A stretch of 64,000 nt of DNA from Sphingomonas yantingensis (GCF_014199325.1 NZ_JACIJJ010000001.1:682001-746000), one strand, 5' to 3'. Positions 43,322 through 53,300 are shown, counted from the first letter of the stretch. Program-made: numbers and translations. Notes: a model not told the origin generated them from the sequence alone.

Positions 43322-43753
43322 ATGCTGCAACCGAAGCGCACCAAGTTCCGCAAGGCCTTCAAGGGCCGGATCAAGGGCGAGGCCAAGGGCGGCGCGACGC
43401 TGAACTTCGGCGCCTATGGCCTGAAGGCCATGGAGCCCGAGCGGATCACCGCGCGCCAGATCGAGGCGGCTCGCCGTGCGATCACGCGCCACATCAAGCG
43501 TCAGGGCCGCCTTTGGATCCGGGTGTTCCCGGACCTTCCGGTCTCGTCGAAGCCGGCCGAAGTCCGCATGGGCTCGGGCAAGGGCGCGCCCGAGTTTTGG
43601 GCCGCTCGCGTCAAGCCGGGCCGCATCCTGTTCGAGCTGGACGGCGTTCCCGGCCCGCTCGCGGCGGAAGCGTTCGAGCGTGCGGCGATGAAGCTGCCGA
43701 TCAAGACCAAGGTCGTCGCTCGCCTCGGCGACACGTCGCACCTGGAGGGCTGA
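43322..43753 (+). CDS. rplP: 50S ribosomal protein L16
   Basis: L16 helps position tRNA at the A and P sites. The product is 143 residues starting [41 protein letters not shown], the [19 protein letters not shown] signature and a C-terminal [14 protein letters not shown] match the family closely. rpmC follows after 2 bases. Confidence 0.98.
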   Translation: MLQPKRTKFRKAFKGRIKGEAKGGATLNFGAYGLKAMEPERITARQIEAARRAITRHIKRQGRLWIRVFPDLPVSSKPAEVRMGSGKGAPEFWAARVKPGRILFELDGVPGPLAAEAFERAAMKLPIKTKVVARLGDTSHLEG

Positions 43754-43755
43754 AC

Positions 43756-43959
43756 ATGACCAAGGCAACCGATCTGCGCGCCAAGAGCGACGATCAGCTG
43801 GGCGAGGACCTCGGCAACCTGAAGCGCGAGGCGTTCAACCTCCGCTTCCAGGCCGCGACGAGCCAGCTCGAGAAGTCGAGCCGCGTGCGCGAAGTGCGCC
43901 GCGACATCGCGCGCATCAAGACGCTGCAGAACGAGCGTTCGCGCTCGGACTCGAAGTAA
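43756..43959 (+). CDS. rpmC: 50S ribosomal protein L29
   Basis: L29 is a small helical protein at the tunnel exit next to L23, 67 residues. It has [51 protein letters not shown], the two-helix pattern of the family. The start 2 bases after the rplP stop is chosen over longer in-frame starts that would lie within rplP. Confidence 0.96.
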   Translation: MTKATDLRAKSDDQLGEDLGNLKREAFNLRFQAATSQLEKSSRVREVRRDIARIKTLQNERSRSDSK

Positions 43960-43972
43960 GGAAGGGACCGAC

Positions 43973-44251
43973 ATGCCGAAGCGTGTGCTGACCGGGGTGA
44001 TCGTCTCGGACAAGACCGACAAGACGGTGGTGGTGAACGTCGAGCGCAAGGTGAAGCACCCGCTCTACGGCAAGATCATCCGCCGCTCGAAGAAGTACCA
44101 TGCCCATGACGAGGGCAACGAGTATCGCGAGGGCGAGACCGTGCGCATCGAAGAGACCGCGCCGATCTCGAAGCTGAAGACCTGGAAGGTCGTGGCGCGG
44201 GTCAACACCCACGCGACGCCCGAAGAGGTCGCGGCGGAAGCCACCGCGTAA
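43973..44251 (+). CDS. rpsQ: 30S ribosomal protein S17
   Basis: S17 is an OB-fold primary 16S rRNA-binding protein, 92 residues. [47 protein letters not shown] is diagnostic, with [16 protein letters not shown] following. A GGAAGG ribosome site precedes the start. An 81-base gap separates it from rplN. Confidence 0.97.
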   Translation: MPKRVLTGVIVSDKTDKTVVVNVERKVKHPLYGKIIRRSKKYHAHDEGNEYREGETVRIEETAPISKLKTWKVVARVNTHATPEEVAAEATA

Positions 44252-44332
44252 GCAAAACTGCCGCCGGTCCGCCGGTGGTTGGTGAAGGCGGGGTTGGGTC
44301 GGTATCCACCCCAGTGAGAAGGAACGGGTCAC

Positions 44333-44701
44333 ATGATCCAAATGCAGTCCAACCTGGACGTCGCTGACAACAGCGGCGCCAAGCGGGTCCAGTGCATCAA
44401 GGTGCTGGGCGGCTCGAAGCGCCGTACCGCGGGCGTGGGCGACGTCATCGTCGTCAGCGTCAAGGAAGCCGCGCCGCGCGGCCGCGTGAAGAAGGGTGAC
44501 GTGCACCGCGCCGTCATCGTCCGCACGCGCAAGGATATCCGCCGCGCCGACGGCTCGGTCATCCGCTTCGACGGAAACGCTGCCGTGCTCGTGAACAAGA
44601 ACGAGGAGCCGATCGGCACTCGTATCTTCGGCCCCGTCGTCCGCGAGCTGCGCGGCAAGGGCTATATGAAGATCATCAGCCTCGCGCCGGAGGTGCTGTA
44701 A
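44333..44701 (+). CDS. rplN: 50S ribosomal protein L14
   Basis: L14 contacts the 30S subunit in bridge B5/B8, 122 residues. [31 protein letters not shown] opens it and [23 protein letters not shown] ends it, both typical. A GAAGGAA ribosome site lies upstream. Its stop overlaps the rplX start by one base (TAATG). Confidence 0.98.
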   Translation: MIQMQSNLDVADNSGAKRVQCIKVLGGSKRRTAGVGDVIVVSVKEAAPRGRVKKGDVHRAVIVRTRKDIRRADGSVIRFDGNAAVLVNKNEEPIGTRIFGPVVRELRGKGYMKIISLAPEVL

Positions 44702-45018
44702 TGGCCGCCGCCAAGATCAAGAAGGGCGACAAGGTTGTCGTCCTGTCGGGCAAGGACAAGGGCCGCACGGGCGAAGTCATCGCCTCGATGCCGCGGGACG
44801 GCAAGGTCGTCGTCGCCGGCGTCAACGTCGCCGTCCGCCACAAGAAGCCCACTCAGGCCGCGCCGCAGGGCGGGCTCGAGCGCTCGGAAGCGCCGCTGCA
44901 CATCTCGAAGGTCGCGCACGTGACCGCCGATGGCAAGCCGACGCGCGTCCGCTTCGAAATCCGCGACGGCAAGAAGGTTCGTGTCGCCGCCAAGACGGGG
45001 GATGTCATCAATGGCTGA
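44701..45018 (+). CDS. rplX: 50S ribosomal protein L24
   Basis: L24 initiates 50S assembly. The product is 105 residues, with [21 protein letters not shown] (KOW motif), [19 protein letters not shown] and [25 protein letters not shown]. It is coupled to rplN by a one-base overlap, and its last 8 bases overlap rplE. Confidence 0.97.
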   Translation: MAAAKIKKGDKVVVLSGKDKGRTGEVIASMPRDGKVVVAGVNVAVRHKKPTQAAPQGGLERSEAPLHISKVAHVTADGKPTRVRFEIRDGKKVRVAAKTGDVING

Positions 45019-45598
45019 CACCTACACGCCCCGCCTGCGCAAGCTGTATGACGACAGCATCGCCAAGGCGATGACCGAGAAGTTCGGTTACAAGAACGCG
45101 CTCGAGATCCCGCGCATCGACAAGATCGTCCTGAACATGGGCGTCGGCGAGGCGACCCAGGACAAGAAGAAGGTCGAGCAGGCCGCTTCGGAAATGGAGC
45201 TGATCGCGGGGCAAAAGCCGGTCGTGACGCGCGCCAAGAAGTCGATCGCGCAGTTCAAGCTGCGTGAGGGCATGCCGATCGGCGTCAAGGTCACGCTTCG
45301 CCGCGAGCGCATGTACGAGTTCCTCGACCGCTTCGTCACGATCGCGCTGCCGCGCGTCCGCGACTTTCGCGGTCTGAACCCCAAGAGCTTCGACGGTCGC
45401 GGCAACTATGCCTGCGGCATCAAGGAGCAGCTGATTTTCCCCGAGATCAACTATGACCGGATCGAGAAGATCCGCGGCATGGACGTGATCGTGACCACCA
45501 CCGCGAAGACCGATGAAGAGGCTCGCGAGCTCCTCCGTCTGTTCGGCTTCCCGTTCCCGCAGGTTGCGGCGGACGACGATGCCAAGCAAGCGGCTTAA
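45011..45598 (+). CDS. rplE: 50S ribosomal protein L5
   Basis: L5 binds 5S rRNA in the central protuberance. The product is 195 residues from the start at 45011, which overlaps rplX by 8 bases. [41 protein letters not shown] and [29 protein letters not shown] are characteristic. A longer in-frame start inside rplX is rejected because the family begins near [13 protein letters not shown]. The C-terminus has a short acidic/alanine tail. Confidence 0.97.
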   Translation: MADTYTPRLRKLYDDSIAKAMTEKFGYKNALEIPRIDKIVLNMGVGEATQDKKKVEQAASEMELIAGQKPVVTRAKKSIAQFKLREGMPIGVKVTLRRERMYEFLDRFVTIALPRVRDFRGLNPKSFDGRGNYACGIKEQLIFPEINYDRIEKIRGMDVIVTTTAKTDEEARELLRLFGFPFPQVAADDDAKQAA

Positions 45599-45617
45599 GG
45601 AAGGAAGAACTTAAGTC

Positions 45618-45923
45618 ATGGCGAAACTGAGTTCTGTGAACAAGAACGAGAAGCGTCGCAAGATGGTCGCGAAGTATGCGCCCAAGTATGCGAAGCTCAA
45701 GGCGATCGCGAACGACAAGTCGGCCGACGAGACCGACCGTCTGATGGCGCGCCTGAAGATGGCGGAGCTGCCGCGCAACGGCAATCCGACGCGCATCCGC
45801 AACCGCTGCGAGCTCACCGGGCGTCCGCGCGGCTATTACCGCAAGTTCCGTCTTGCTCGCGTCATGCTGCGTGATCTGGCCAACAAGGGCCTGATCCCCG
45901 GCGTCACGAAGTCGAGCTGGTAA
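45618..45923 (+). CDS. rpsN: 30S ribosomal protein S14 (zinc-independent long form)
   Basis: S14 of the 30S head, 101 residues, with [20 protein letters not shown] at the start and [38 protein letters not shown]. Only one cysteine is present, so the four-cysteine zinc ribbon of the short form is absent. This is the normal long type in proteobacteria. A GGAAGGAAGAA ribosome site precedes it. Confidence 0.98.
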   Translation: MAKLSSVNKNEKRRKMVAKYAPKYAKLKAIANDKSADETDRLMARLKMAELPRNGNPTRIRNRCELTGRPRGYYRKFRLARVMLRDLANKGLIPGVTKSSW

Positions 45924-45935
45924 GGGATCAAGACA

Positions 45936-46331
45936 ATGGCAGTGACCGATCCCCTGGGTGACATGCTCACCCGCATCCGCAACGGCCAGCGCGCGCGCAA
46001 GGACAGCGTCCTGACGCCTGCGTCGAAGCTGCGGGCCCGCGTGCTCGACGTGCTTCAGCGCGAGGGCTATATCCGCGGCTATTCGAACGAGCAGCTGGGC
46101 CCGATCGAGGGCATCCGCATCGAGCTCAAGTATTTCGAGGGCCAGCCGGCGATCAAGCACGTCGCGCGCGTCTCGAAGCCGGGCCGCCGCGTCTATTCGG
46201 GTTCGCAGGAGCTTCCGCGCGTCCGCAACGGCCTCGGCATCACGATCGTCTCGACGCCGAAGGGCGTTCTGTCCGACGCCGAAGCGCGTGAGCAGAACGT
46301 CGGCGGCGAAGTGCTGGCGGAGGTGTTCTGA
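45936..46331 (+). CDS. rpsH: 30S ribosomal protein S8
   Basis: S8 is a primary 16S rRNA binder and the spc-operon repressor in enterobacteria. The product is 131 residues, with [21 protein letters not shown] at the start and [33 protein letters not shown] at the end. The stop shares one base with the rplF start (TGATG). Whether S8 regulates this operon is not visible. Confidence 0.98.
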   Translation: MAVTDPLGDMLTRIRNGQRARKDSVLTPASKLRARVLDVLQREGYIRGYSNEQLGPIEGIRIELKYFEGQPAIKHVARVSKPGRRVYSGSQELPRVRNGLGITIVSTPKGVLSDAEAREQNVGGEVLAEVF

Positions 46332-46864
46332 TGAGCCGCATCGGCAAGAAGCCGGTCACCGTCCCCTCGGGCGTGACGGCGAACATCGCTGGCGGTGAGC
46401 TCAGCGTGAAGGGGCCCAAGGGCACCCTCACCATGCCGCTCGCCGACGACATCAAGTACGAGACCGTCGACGGCGGCATCTCGGTGCAGCCGGCCAACGA
46501 GACCAAGCGCGCTCGCGCGTTCTGGGGCATGCAGCGCACGCTGGTGCAGAACCTGATCACCGGCGTGACCGAGGGCTTCTCGAAGAAGCTGCTCATCACC
46601 GGTGTCGGTTACCGCGCCAACGCGCAGGGCAAGACCCTGAAGCTGCAGCTCGGCTACAGCCACGACGTCAATTTCGAGATCCCCGAGGGGATCGAGATCA
46701 AGACGCCGGATCAGACCACGGTCGAGATCAGCGGCATCGACAAGCAGAAGGTCGGCCAGGTCGCCGCGGAAATCCGCCGGTGGCGCAAGCCCGAGCCCTA
46801 TAAGGGCAAGGGTATCAAGTACGCCGACGAGTTCATCTTCCGCAAGGAAGGGAAGAAGAAGTAA
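46331..46864 (+). CDS. rplF: 50S ribosomal protein L6
   Basis: L6 near the GTPase centre, 177 residues. [15 protein letters not shown] begins the protein. [26 protein letters not shown] lies mid-protein, and [31 protein letters not shown] is the typical end. It is coupled by one-base overlaps to both rpsH and rplR. Confidence 0.98.
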   Translation: MSRIGKKPVTVPSGVTANIAGGELSVKGPKGTLTMPLADDIKYETVDGGISVQPANETKRARAFWGMQRTLVQNLITGVTEGFSKKLLITGVGYRANAQGKTLKLQLGYSHDVNFEIPEGIEIKTPDQTTVEISGIDKQKVGQVAAEIRRWRKPEPYKGKGIKYADEFIFRKEGKKK

Positions 46865-47217
46865 TGAGCAAGGGTCTCTCTCTCTTCGAGAAGCGGCGTC
46901 GCCGCAACCGTACTGCGCTCCGCGCGCGGGCCGGCCTTCGTCCCCGTCTGTCGGTGCACCGTTCGGGCCGTCACATCTATGCCCAGGTGATCGACGATAC
47001 CGAGGGCAAGACGCTGGCCTCGGCCTCGAGCCTCGTGAAGGGCGGCGGGCAGATCGGCGCGACCGTCGCGTCGGCGGCGGAAGTCGGCAAGAAGCTTGCC
47101 GAGGCAGCCAAGGCAGCGGGCGTCACGCAGGTCGTCTTCGACCGCGGCGGCTTCCTCTATCATGGCCGTGTCAAGGCGCTGGCGGATGCCGCGCGTGAAG
47201 GCGGATTGGAGTTCTGA
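46864..47217 (+). CDS. rplR: 50S ribosomal protein L18
   Basis: L18 binds 5S rRNA, 117 residues. It has [38 protein letters not shown] at the N-terminal half and [28 protein letters not shown] at the end. The start overlaps the rplF stop by one base and the rpsE start follows after 2 bases. Confidence 0.98.
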   Translation: MSKGLSLFEKRRRRNRTALRARAGLRPRLSVHRSGRHIYAQVIDDTEGKTLASASSLVKGGGQIGATVASAAEVGKKLAEAAKAAGVTQVVFDRGGFLYHGRVKALADAAREGGLEF

Positions 47218-47219
47218 CG

Positions 47220-47933
47220 ATGGCCGACGAAAACAACCAGACCGAGACCCCGGTCGAGGCGACGTCGCCCGACGCGAACACCGGCGCCCCGCGCGGCGGC
47301 CGCGGCGGCCGTGGGCGTGGCCCCGGCGGCGGCGACAACCGCGGTCGCGGCGGCCGTGACGGCAACCGTGGTCGCCGTGACGACCGCAACCGCGACGAGG
47401 GTGGCGAGGAGCTTATCGAGAAGCTCGTCCACATCAACCGCGTGTCGAAGACGGTGAAGGGCGGCAAGCGCTTCGGCTTTGCGGCGCTGGTCGTCGTGGG
47501 CGACGGCAAGGGCCGTGTCGGCTTCGGCCATGGCAAGGCGCGCGAGGTGCCTGAGGCGATCTCGAAGGCGACGGCTTCGGCCAAGAAGAAGATGATCCGC
47601 GTGCCGCTTCGCGAGGGCCGGACGCTGCACCATGATGGCCGCGGCCATTTCGGTGCGGGCAACGTCTACCTCCGCTCGGCGCCATCGGGTACCGGCATCA
47701 TCGCCGGCGGTCCGATGCGTGCGGTGTTCGAGAGCCTGGGCGTCGCCGACGTGGTGACCAAGTCGACGGGCACCTCGAACCCCTACAACATGATCCGCGC
47801 GACGTTCGAGGCGCTGGGTGAGCAGAGCTCGCCCAAGGCCGTCGCACAGCGCCGGGGCAAGAAGATCGCCGACCTGCTCGGCCGCGGTGGGTCGCAGACC
47901 GCCGAGGCTGACGCCGCGGCGCTCACGGAGTAA
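47220..47933 (+). CDS. rpsE: 30S ribosomal protein S5 with RGG-rich N-terminal extension
   Basis: S5 maintains decoding accuracy, 237 residues. The first 60 residues are a low-complexity arginine, glycine, asparagine and aspartate extension ([20 protein letters not shown] and onward), longer than in E. coli S5. The core begins near [23 protein letters not shown] and includes [32 protein letters not shown]. The extension is basic and might bind RNA. It starts 2 bases after rplR. Confidence 0.97.
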   Translation: MADENNQTETPVEATSPDANTGAPRGGRGGRGRGPGGGDNRGRGGRDGNRGRRDDRNRDEGGEELIEKLVHINRVSKTVKGGKRFGFAALVVVGDGKGRVGFGHGKAREVPEAISKATASAKKKMIRVPLREGRTLHHDGRGHFGAGNVYLRSAPSGTGIIAGGPMRAVFESLGVADVVTKSTGTSNPYNMIRATFEALGEQSSPKAVAQRRGKKIADLLGRGGSQTAEADAAALTE

Positions 47934-47938
47934 GCGAC

Positions 47939-48115
47939 ATGGCGACGATCAAGGTGACGCAGACGGGTTCGCCCATCCGCCGGACCAAGGATCAGCGCGC
48001 GACGCTGATCGGCCTGGGCCTCAACAAGATGCACCGGACGGTCGAGCTCGAGGATACCCCCTCGGTGCGCGGCATGATCCAGAAGGTGCATCACATGGTG
48101 TCGGTCGAGGGCTAA
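47939..48115 (+). CDS. rpmD: 50S ribosomal protein L30
   Basis: A 58-residue ribosomal protein, with [20 protein letters not shown] at the start and [22 protein letters not shown], both typical of L30. It begins 5 bases after the rpsE stop. A terminator-like hairpin follows it at 48142, before rplO. Confidence 0.96.
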   Translation: MATIKVTQTGSPIRRTKDQRATLIGLGLNKMHRTVELEDTPSVRGMIQKVHHMVSVEG

Positions 48116-48141
48116 TCCTCGATTAGACATGACAAGACGAG

Positions 48142-48173
48142 GGAAGGGGGCTAACGGCCCCCTTCCTGATTTT
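48142..48173 (+). terminator. Terminator-like hairpin between rpmD and rplO
   Basis: GGAAGGGGGC pairs perfectly with GCCCCCTTCC (10 bp, loop TAACG), followed by TGATTTTA. It looks like an intrinsic terminator or attenuator inside what is usually one spc operon. Confidence 0.6.
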
Positions 48174-48204
48174 AGCGCGAACCAAGCGAAAGCGAGTGCA
48201 AGAC

Positions 48205-48759
48205 ATGAAACTGAACGACATCCGCGACAACAAGGGCGCCCGCAAGGAGCGCGTGCGCGTCGGCCGTGGCATCGGCTCGGGCCTGGGCAAGACCGCCGGC
48301 CGCGGCCAGAAGGGCGCCAAGGCGCGTTCGGGCGTCGCGATCAACGGCTTCGAGGGCGGTCAGATGCCGCTCCACATGCGGCTGCCGAAGCGCGGCTTCA
48401 ACAACCCGTTTGGCAAGGACTATGCCGAGATCAACATCGGCGCCCTTCAGAAGGCGATCGACGAGGGCAAGCTCGACAAGGGCGCGACGCTCGACCAGGC
48501 GGCGCTGAACGCCGCCGGCCTGACGCGCGGCGGCAAGGACGGCGTGCGCGTGCTCGGCAAGGGCAGCCTGTCGGCCAAGCTGAGCCTCAAGGTCGCCGGC
48601 GTGTCGAAGGGCGCGCGCGAGGCGATTGAGGCAGCCGGCGGCAGCGTCGAGGTGATCGAGGTGGTTCCGGCCGCCGAGAAGGCCGCGGCCAAGAAGGGTA
48701 AGGCCCGCACCGAGCGTATGGCCGTCAAGGCCGAGAAGCAGAAGGCCGCTCAGGCCTGA
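48205..48759 (+). CDS. rplO: 50S ribosomal protein L15
   Basis: L15 is a late 50S assembly protein, 184 residues, with [37 protein letters not shown] at the N-terminus and [17 protein letters not shown] mid-protein. The C-terminal 20 residues form a lysine and alanine-rich tail longer than usual. The ATG at 48205 is used; a GTG 9 bases upstream is a minor alternative. Confidence 0.97.
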   Translation: MKLNDIRDNKGARKERVRVGRGIGSGLGKTAGRGQKGAKARSGVAINGFEGGQMPLHMRLPKRGFNNPFGKDYAEINIGALQKAIDEGKLDKGATLDQAALNAAGLTRGGKDGVRVLGKGSLSAKLSLKVAGVSKGAREAIEAAGGSVEVIEVVPAAEKAAAKKGKARTERMAVKAEKQKAAQA

Positions 48760-48768
48760 TTGAACGAT

Positions 48769-48795
48769 GGGGGCGTCCGGTAACCGGGCGCCCCC
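48769..48795 (+). terminator. Terminator-like hairpin after rplO
   Basis: GGGGGCGTCCGG pairs with CCGGGCGCCCCC (12 bp, one wobble, TAA loop) and is followed by ACTCGTTTCC, a weak T-rich tract. Confidence 0.6.
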
Positions 48796-48850
48796 ACTCG
48801 TTTCCGCCGTCCGCGGCGGCACCGGGCGCTGGCAAAGACCGCCCCGGCAT

Positions 48851-48878
48851 TAGACATCGCCGCATCACGGCCTATATG
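48851..48878 (+). promoter_or_regulatory. Candidate promoter upstream of secY
   Basis: TAGACA and TATATG are separated by 16 bases. The site lies 57 bases before secY and 56 bases after the rplO hairpin, so secY-adk may have its own transcript. Confidence 0.5.
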
Positions 48879-48934
48879 CACGAACCGGACGGGCGAAGGT
48901 TCCGCCCGCACTGATTCCCGGGACAGACATCCAG

Positions 48935-50308
48935 ATGGCATCCGCAGCCGACAATCTCGCATCCAGCATCAGCCTGTCGAAATTCGGCAAGGCGACCGAG
49001 CTCAAGAAGCGGCTCTGGTTCACGCTGGGGGCACTCATCGTGTTCCGCATGCTCAGCTATGTGCCGCTTCCCGGCATCGACCCCACGCAGCTCAATCTGC
49101 TCGCGCAGCAGACGCAGGGCGGCGTGATGGACTTCTTCAACACCTTCTCGGGCGGCGCGCTGCAGCGCATGTCGATCATCGCGCTCGGCGTGATGCCGTA
49201 CATCACCGCCTCGATCGTCGTGCAGCTCGCGACCTCGCTGTCGCCGCAGCTTGCCGCGATCAAGAAGGAAGGCGAGAGCGGCCGCAAGCGGCTCAACCAG
49301 TATACCCGCTACGGCACCGTCCTGCTGACCGCGATCCAGGGCTGGTTCATCGCTGTCGGCCTTGAGGCGTTCGGCGCCTCGGCCGGCGCACAGGCGGTGG
49401 TCGAGCCGGGGATGCTGTTCCGCGTCGGCGCGGTCGTGTCGCTGATCGGCGGTACGATGTTCCTGATGTGGTTGGGCGAGCAGATCACCAGCCGCGGTAT
49501 CGGTAACGGCATCAGCCTCATCATCATGGCGGGCATCGTCGCCCACCTGCCAACCACGCTGGTCCAGCTGTTCGAGGGCAGCCGCACGGGCACCGTCGAT
49601 CCGGTTCGCCTGCTCGGCATCATCGCCGCGGTCGCGGGCCTCGTCCTGTTCATCTGCTTCATGGAGCGCGCGCAGCGCCGCATCCTGATCCAGTATCCCA
49701 AGCGCCAGACCGCGCGCGGCGTCCAGGCCGAGCGCAGCCACCTGCCGCTCAAGATCAACACCGCGGGCGTCATTCCGCCGATCTTCGCCTCGTCGCTGCT
49801 GCTGATGCCAGTGACGATCAGCCAGTTCGCGGGTAAGAACATGAACGCCACCGGTGGCGGCATGTGGAATGACGTGATGATCTGGCTGAACCAGTCGCTT
49901 CAGCACGGCAGCCCGATCTACATGACGCTCTATGCGGCGGGCATCATCTTCTTCTCGTTCTTCTACACCGCGGTCGTCTTCAATCCCGAGGAGACCGCCG
50001 AGAATCTGAAGCGCTATGGCGGCTTCATTCCGGGCATCCGGCCGGGCAAGAACACGGAGAATTATTTCGATTATGTGTTGACGCGCATCACAGTGATCGG
50101 TGCGGCGTACCTGACGATCATCTGCCTGTTGCCAGAATATCTCGTCTCGGCGCTCAGCATTCCCTTCTACCTTGGTGGCACTAGCCTCCTCATCGTCGTC
50201 AACGTAACGATGGACACGGTGACGCAGATCCAGTCGCACCTGCTGGCGCACCAGTATGGCGATCTGATCAAGAAGGCGAAGCTGAAGGGCGGGCGCGTCC
50301 GCCAGTAA
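48935..50308 (+). CDS. secY: Preprotein translocase subunit SecY
   Basis: The core channel of the Sec translocon, 457 residues with ten membrane helices. The sequence includes LGVMPYITASIVVQLATSL (about 86-104), KEGESGRKRLNQYTRYGTV, SHLPLKINTAGVIPPIFASSLL (about 268-289) and RPGKNTENYFDYVLTRIT with the cytoplasmic loop arginine used by SecA. It is preceded by its own candidate promoter and followed by adk after 39 bases. Confidence 0.98.
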   Translation: MASAADNLASSISLSKFGKATELKKRLWFTLGALIVFRMLSYVPLPGIDPTQLNLLAQQTQGGVMDFFNTFSGGALQRMSIIALGVMPYITASIVVQLATSLSPQLAAIKKEGESGRKRLNQYTRYGTVLLTAIQGWFIAVGLEAFGASAGAQAVVEPGMLFRVGAVVSLIGGTMFLMWLGEQITSRGIGNGISLIIMAGIVAHLPTTLVQLFEGSRTGTVDPVRLLGIIAAVAGLVLFICFMERAQRRILIQYPKRQTARGVQAERSHLPLKINTAGVIPPIFASSLLLMPVTISQFAGKNMNATGGGMWNDVMIWLNQSLQHGSPIYMTLYAAGIIFFSFFYTAVVFNPEETAENLKRYGGFIPGIRPGKNTENYFDYVLTRITVIGAAYLTIICLLPEYLVSALSIPFYLGGTSLLIVVNVTMDTVTQIQSHLLAHQYGDLIKKAKLKGGRVRQ

Positions 50309-50347
50309 GGGCGGACGCCGCACGGACGGCGTTCAAAGGGGGAAAGC

Positions 50348-50998
50348 GTGGACATCATCCTGTTGGGGCCGCCGGGTGCGGGCAAGGGCACGCAGGCGGG
50401 CCGCCTCGTCGCCGAGCGCGGCATGGTGCAGCTTTCGACCGGCGATATGCTGCGCGCCGCGGTCAAGGCGGGGACGCCGACCGGGCTCGCCGCCAAGGCG
50501 GTGATGGAGGCGGGGCAGCTCGTGTCCGACGAGATCGTCTCGGGCATCATCGGCGAGCGGCTCGACGAGCTGGGGTCGGAGCCGGGGCTGATCTTCGACG
50601 GCTATCCGCGCACCGCGGCGCAGGCTGCATCGCTCGACGAGCTGCTGGCCGCGCGTGGGCGCAAGCTCGATTATGTGATCGAGTTGATTGTCGATGAAGA
50701 GGCGCTGGTCGAGCGCATCACCGGCCGCTTCACCTGCGCCAGGTGCGGCGAGGGATATCACGACGTGTTCAAGCTGCCCGCGGTCACGGGCACCTGCGAC
50801 GTGTGCGGCTCGACCGAGTTCAAGCGCCGCCCCGACGACAATGCCGAGACCGTGCGCACGCGGATGGCCGAGTATCGCGCCAAGACCGCGCCGATCCTGC
50901 CGCACTACGAGGCGCAGGGGCTGGTGCGCCGGATCGACGGCATGGCCGACATCGCGGACGTCACCGCGGCGATCGAGGATATTCTCGGCGCACGCTGA
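50348..50998 (+). CDS. adk: Adenylate kinase (zinc-lid long form)
   Basis: Adenylate kinase interconverts AMP, ADP and ATP in the cytoplasm. It is 216 residues from a GTG start preceded by AAAGGGGGAAA. The P-loop GPPGAGKGTQ begins at residue 7, DGYPRT is the AMP-site motif, and RITGRFTCARCG with TCDVCG gives four cysteines in the lid, probably binding zinc. It lies between secY and rpsM, the common order. Confidence 0.97.
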   Translation: MDIILLGPPGAGKGTQAGRLVAERGMVQLSTGDMLRAAVKAGTPTGLAAKAVMEAGQLVSDEIVSGIIGERLDELGSEPGLIFDGYPRTAAQAASLDELLAARGRKLDYVIELIVDEEALVERITGRFTCARCGEGYHDVFKLPAVTGTCDVCGSTEFKRRPDDNAETVRTRMAEYRAKTAPILPHYEAQGLVRRIDGMADIADVTAAIEDILGAR

Positions 50999-51004
50999 GA
51001 CCGG

Positions 51005-51026
51005 GCGGGGGCGGGTTCGCCCCCGC
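51005..51026 (+). terminator. Hairpin after adk
   Basis: GCGGGGGCG pairs with CGCCCCCGC (9 bp) around GGTT. No T-run follows. It lies 70 bases before the rpsM promoter candidate. Confidence 0.4.
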
Positions 51027-51076
51027 GTGCCGGGCGCTGCGCGTTATCGCACGCCGAAACCATCAAAAGGTTCCGC

Positions 51077-51124
51077 TTGACAGCGCGCGACTCGCTTGAC
51101 AGGCGCCCGCGCGCCGCCTAGTTG
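51077..51124 (+). promoter_or_regulatory. Candidate promoter of the rpsM-rpsK-rpoA unit
   Basis: A TTGACA at 51096 lies 17 bases from TAGTTG at 51119. A second TTGACA at 51077 is part of a 10-base direct repeat, CGCTTGACAG, offset by 19 bases. A leader of about 125 bases precedes rpsM. Confidence 0.5.
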
Positions 51125-51256
51125 GCCCTCTTCCGACACCGCGGACCACCGGCGGCGCGCTTTCGCGTCCGCCGATTCCGCATGGGCTCGGATCAACGCG
51201 ACGAGATAGCGGACGTGCTGCCATGCCGTTCGCTGTGGAGCTGGGAGAATAGATTC

Positions 51257-51625
51257 ATGGCTCGTATTGCGGGTGTCAACATCCCGACCAACAAGCGCGT
51301 GATCATCGCGCTTCAGTATATCCACGGCATTGGCCCGTCCAAGGCCAAGGAAATCACCGACAAGCTGGAAATCGCCGCGGACCGCCGCGTGCAGGACCTG
51401 AGCGACCAGGAGGTTCTTCAGATCCGTGAGGCGATCGACGCCGGCTACACCGTCGAGGGTGATCTTCGTCGCGAGACCGCGATGAACATCAAGCGCCTGA
51501 TGGACCTCGCCTGCTATCGCGGCCTGCGTCACCGCAAGGGCCTGCCCGTCCGCGGCCAGCGCACGCACACCAACGCGCGCACCCGCAAGGGCAAGGCGAA
51601 GCCGATCGCGGGCAAGAAGAAGTAA
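51257..51625 (+). CDS. rpsM: 30S ribosomal protein S13
   Basis: S13 of the 30S head contacts P-site tRNA and the 50S. The product is 122 residues: [32 protein letters not shown] at the start and [36 protein letters not shown] at the end. ATG 51257 fits the family start and is preceded by GGGAG; an upstream in-frame start would add leader-encoded sequence. It is the first gene of the alpha unit, with its own promoter candidate. Confidence 0.98.
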   Translation: MARIAGVNIPTNKRVIIALQYIHGIGPSKAKEITDKLEIAADRRVQDLSDQEVLQIREAIDAGYTVEGDLRRETAMNIKRLMDLACYRGLRHRKGLPVRGQRTHTNARTRKGKAKPIAGKKK

Positions 51626-51626
51626 C

Positions 51627-51655
51627 TCGGTCCGCCGGACCGATTTCCTTCTTCT
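51627..51655 (+). terminator. Attenuator-like hairpin between rpsM and rpsK
   Basis: TCGGTCC-GCC-GGACCGA (7 bp) is followed at once by TTTCCTTCTTCT. It may reduce read-through into rpsK. Confidence 0.45.
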
Positions 51656-51728
51656 CCATCGGAAGGCTGGTGTGGGGCGAACAGCCCGCCGGCCTCCGTA
51701 CCACGACACAAAGTCAGGATGATTTCCA

Positions 51729-52118
51729 ATGGCACGTGAACCGCAGCGCCTTCGCCGTCGCGAGCGCAAGAACATCACCGCCGGCGTCGCGCATGTGAAC
51801 GCCAGCTTCAACAACACCATGATCACGATCACCGACGCGCAGGGCAATGCGATCTCGTGGTCGTCGGCCGGCATGATGGGCTTCAAGGGCTCGCGCAAGT
51901 CGACGCCCTACGCCGCGCAGGTCGCCGCCGAGGACGCGGGCCGCAAGGCCGCCGAGCACGGTGTCCGCACGCTCGAGGTCGAAGTGAAGGGTCCGGGTTC
52001 GGGCCGCGAATCGGCGCTTCGCGCGCTGCAGGCGGTCGGCTTCCAGATCACCTCGATCCGCGACGTGACCTCGATCCCGCACAACGGCGTTCGTCCGTCG
52101 AAGCGTCGCCGCGTCTGA
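51729..52118 (+). CDS. rpsK: 30S ribosomal protein S11
   Basis: S11 of the 30S platform, 129 residues. [28 protein letters not shown]-like text (here [20 protein letters not shown]) opens the core, [23 protein letters not shown] follows and [23 protein letters not shown] ends it. It lies 103 bases after rpsM and 107 before rpoA. Confidence 0.98.
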   Translation: MAREPQRLRRRERKNITAGVAHVNASFNNTMITITDAQGNAISWSSAGMMGFKGSRKSTPYAAQVAAEDAGRKAAEHGVRTLEVEVKGPGSGRESALRALQAVGFQITSIRDVTSIPHNGVRPSKRRRV

Positions 52119-52225
52119 TTTGAATATCGCGTCGCGCGGCGGTGCCGGCTGATGAAGCCGTGCCGCCGCGCGACGCCGCGTTTCGGCGGGAAGCGCCCCG
52201 TTCCCGCCCAACCCAGGGGAAGCCT

Positions 52226-53293
52226 GTGTCTGTCAACGCAAAGAACTGGCAGGAACTGAAGAAGCCCAACGGCCTCGAAAAGAAGTCGGGCACCGATTCG
52301 AAGCGGAAGGCGACCTTCGTCGCCGAGCCGCTGGAGCGTGGCTTCGGCCTGACGCTCGGCAATGCGCTGCGCCGTGTGCTGCTGTCCTCGCTCCAGGGCG
52401 CGGCAGTCACGTCGATCAAGATCGAGAACGTGCTGCACGAATTCTCGAGCCTGACGGGCGTTCGCGAGGACGTGACGGACATCGTCCTGAACGTCAAGCA
52501 GATCGCCCTCAAGATGCAGGGCGAAGGGCCGAAGCGCCTTCAGCTGTCGGCGACCGGCCCGGCCGAGGTCAAGGCGGGCGATATCGCCGTCACCGGCGAC
52601 ATCGAGGTGATGAACCCCGAGCTGGTGCTCTGCCACCTCGACGATGGTGCGACGCTCAACATGGAGCTGACCGCCGACACGGGGAAGGGCTATGTGCCCG
52701 CGACCGCCAACCGTCCGGCCGATGCGCCGATCGGCCTGATCCCGGTCGACGCGCTCTACTCGCCAGTCCGTCAGGTCAGCTACAAGGTCGAGAACACCCG
52801 CGTCGGGCAGGAACTCGACTATGACAAGCTGACACTGACGGTCGAGACCGACGGCACCGTGACCCCGGACGACGCGCTCGCCTATGCCGCGCGCATTCTC
52901 CAGGATCAGCTGGCGCTGTTCGTCCACTTCGACGATTCGGCGATGACGCGCGCGGCCCCCGCGGCCACCGCCGGCCTGCCGGCGCCCGCCGCCGATACTC
53001 CGGGCGACACCGCGACGATCAACCGCTACCTGCTCAAGAAGGTCGACGAGCTCGAGCTATCGGTCCGCAGCGCCAACTGCCTCAAGAACGACAACATCAT
53101 CTATATTGGCGATCTGGTCCAGAAGACCGAGGCCGAGATGCTGCGCACGCCGAACTTCGGCCGCAAGTCGCTCAACGAGATCAAGGAAGTGCTGTCGAGC
53201 ATGGGCCTTCGCCTCGGTATGGAAATCCCGGGCTGGCCGCCCGAGAATATCGAGGAAATGGCCAAGAAGCTCGAACAGGAGATCATGGGCTGA
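52226..53293 (+). CDS. rpoA: DNA-directed RNA polymerase subunit alpha
   Basis: The alpha subunit dimerises to start polymerase assembly. It is 355 residues from a GTG start at 52226, preceded by CAGGGGAAG. The N-terminal domain (about 25-240) has [24 protein letters not shown] proline and alanine-rich linker follows (about 248-265). The C-terminal domain (about 270-345) has [17 protein letters not shown] and [21 protein letters not shown]. The GTG is preferred over a longer frame because [14 protein letters not shown] matches the alphaproteobacterial start. Confidence 0.97.
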   Translation: MSVNAKNWQELKKPNGLEKKSGTDSKRKATFVAEPLERGFGLTLGNALRRVLLSSLQGAAVTSIKIENVLHEFSSLTGVREDVTDIVLNVKQIALKMQGEGPKRLQLSATGPAEVKAGDIAVTGDIEVMNPELVLCHLDDGATLNMELTADTGKGYVPATANRPADAPIGLIPVDALYSPVRQVSYKVENTRVGQELDYDKLTLTVETDGTVTPDDALAYAARILQDQLALFVHFDDSAMTRAAPAATAGLPAPAADTPGDTATINRYLLKKVDELELSVRSANCLKNDNIIYIGDLVQKTEAEMLRTPNFGRKSLNEIKEVLSSMGLRLGMEIPGWPPENIEEMAKKLEQEIMG

Positions 53294-53300
53294 GCCGCAT

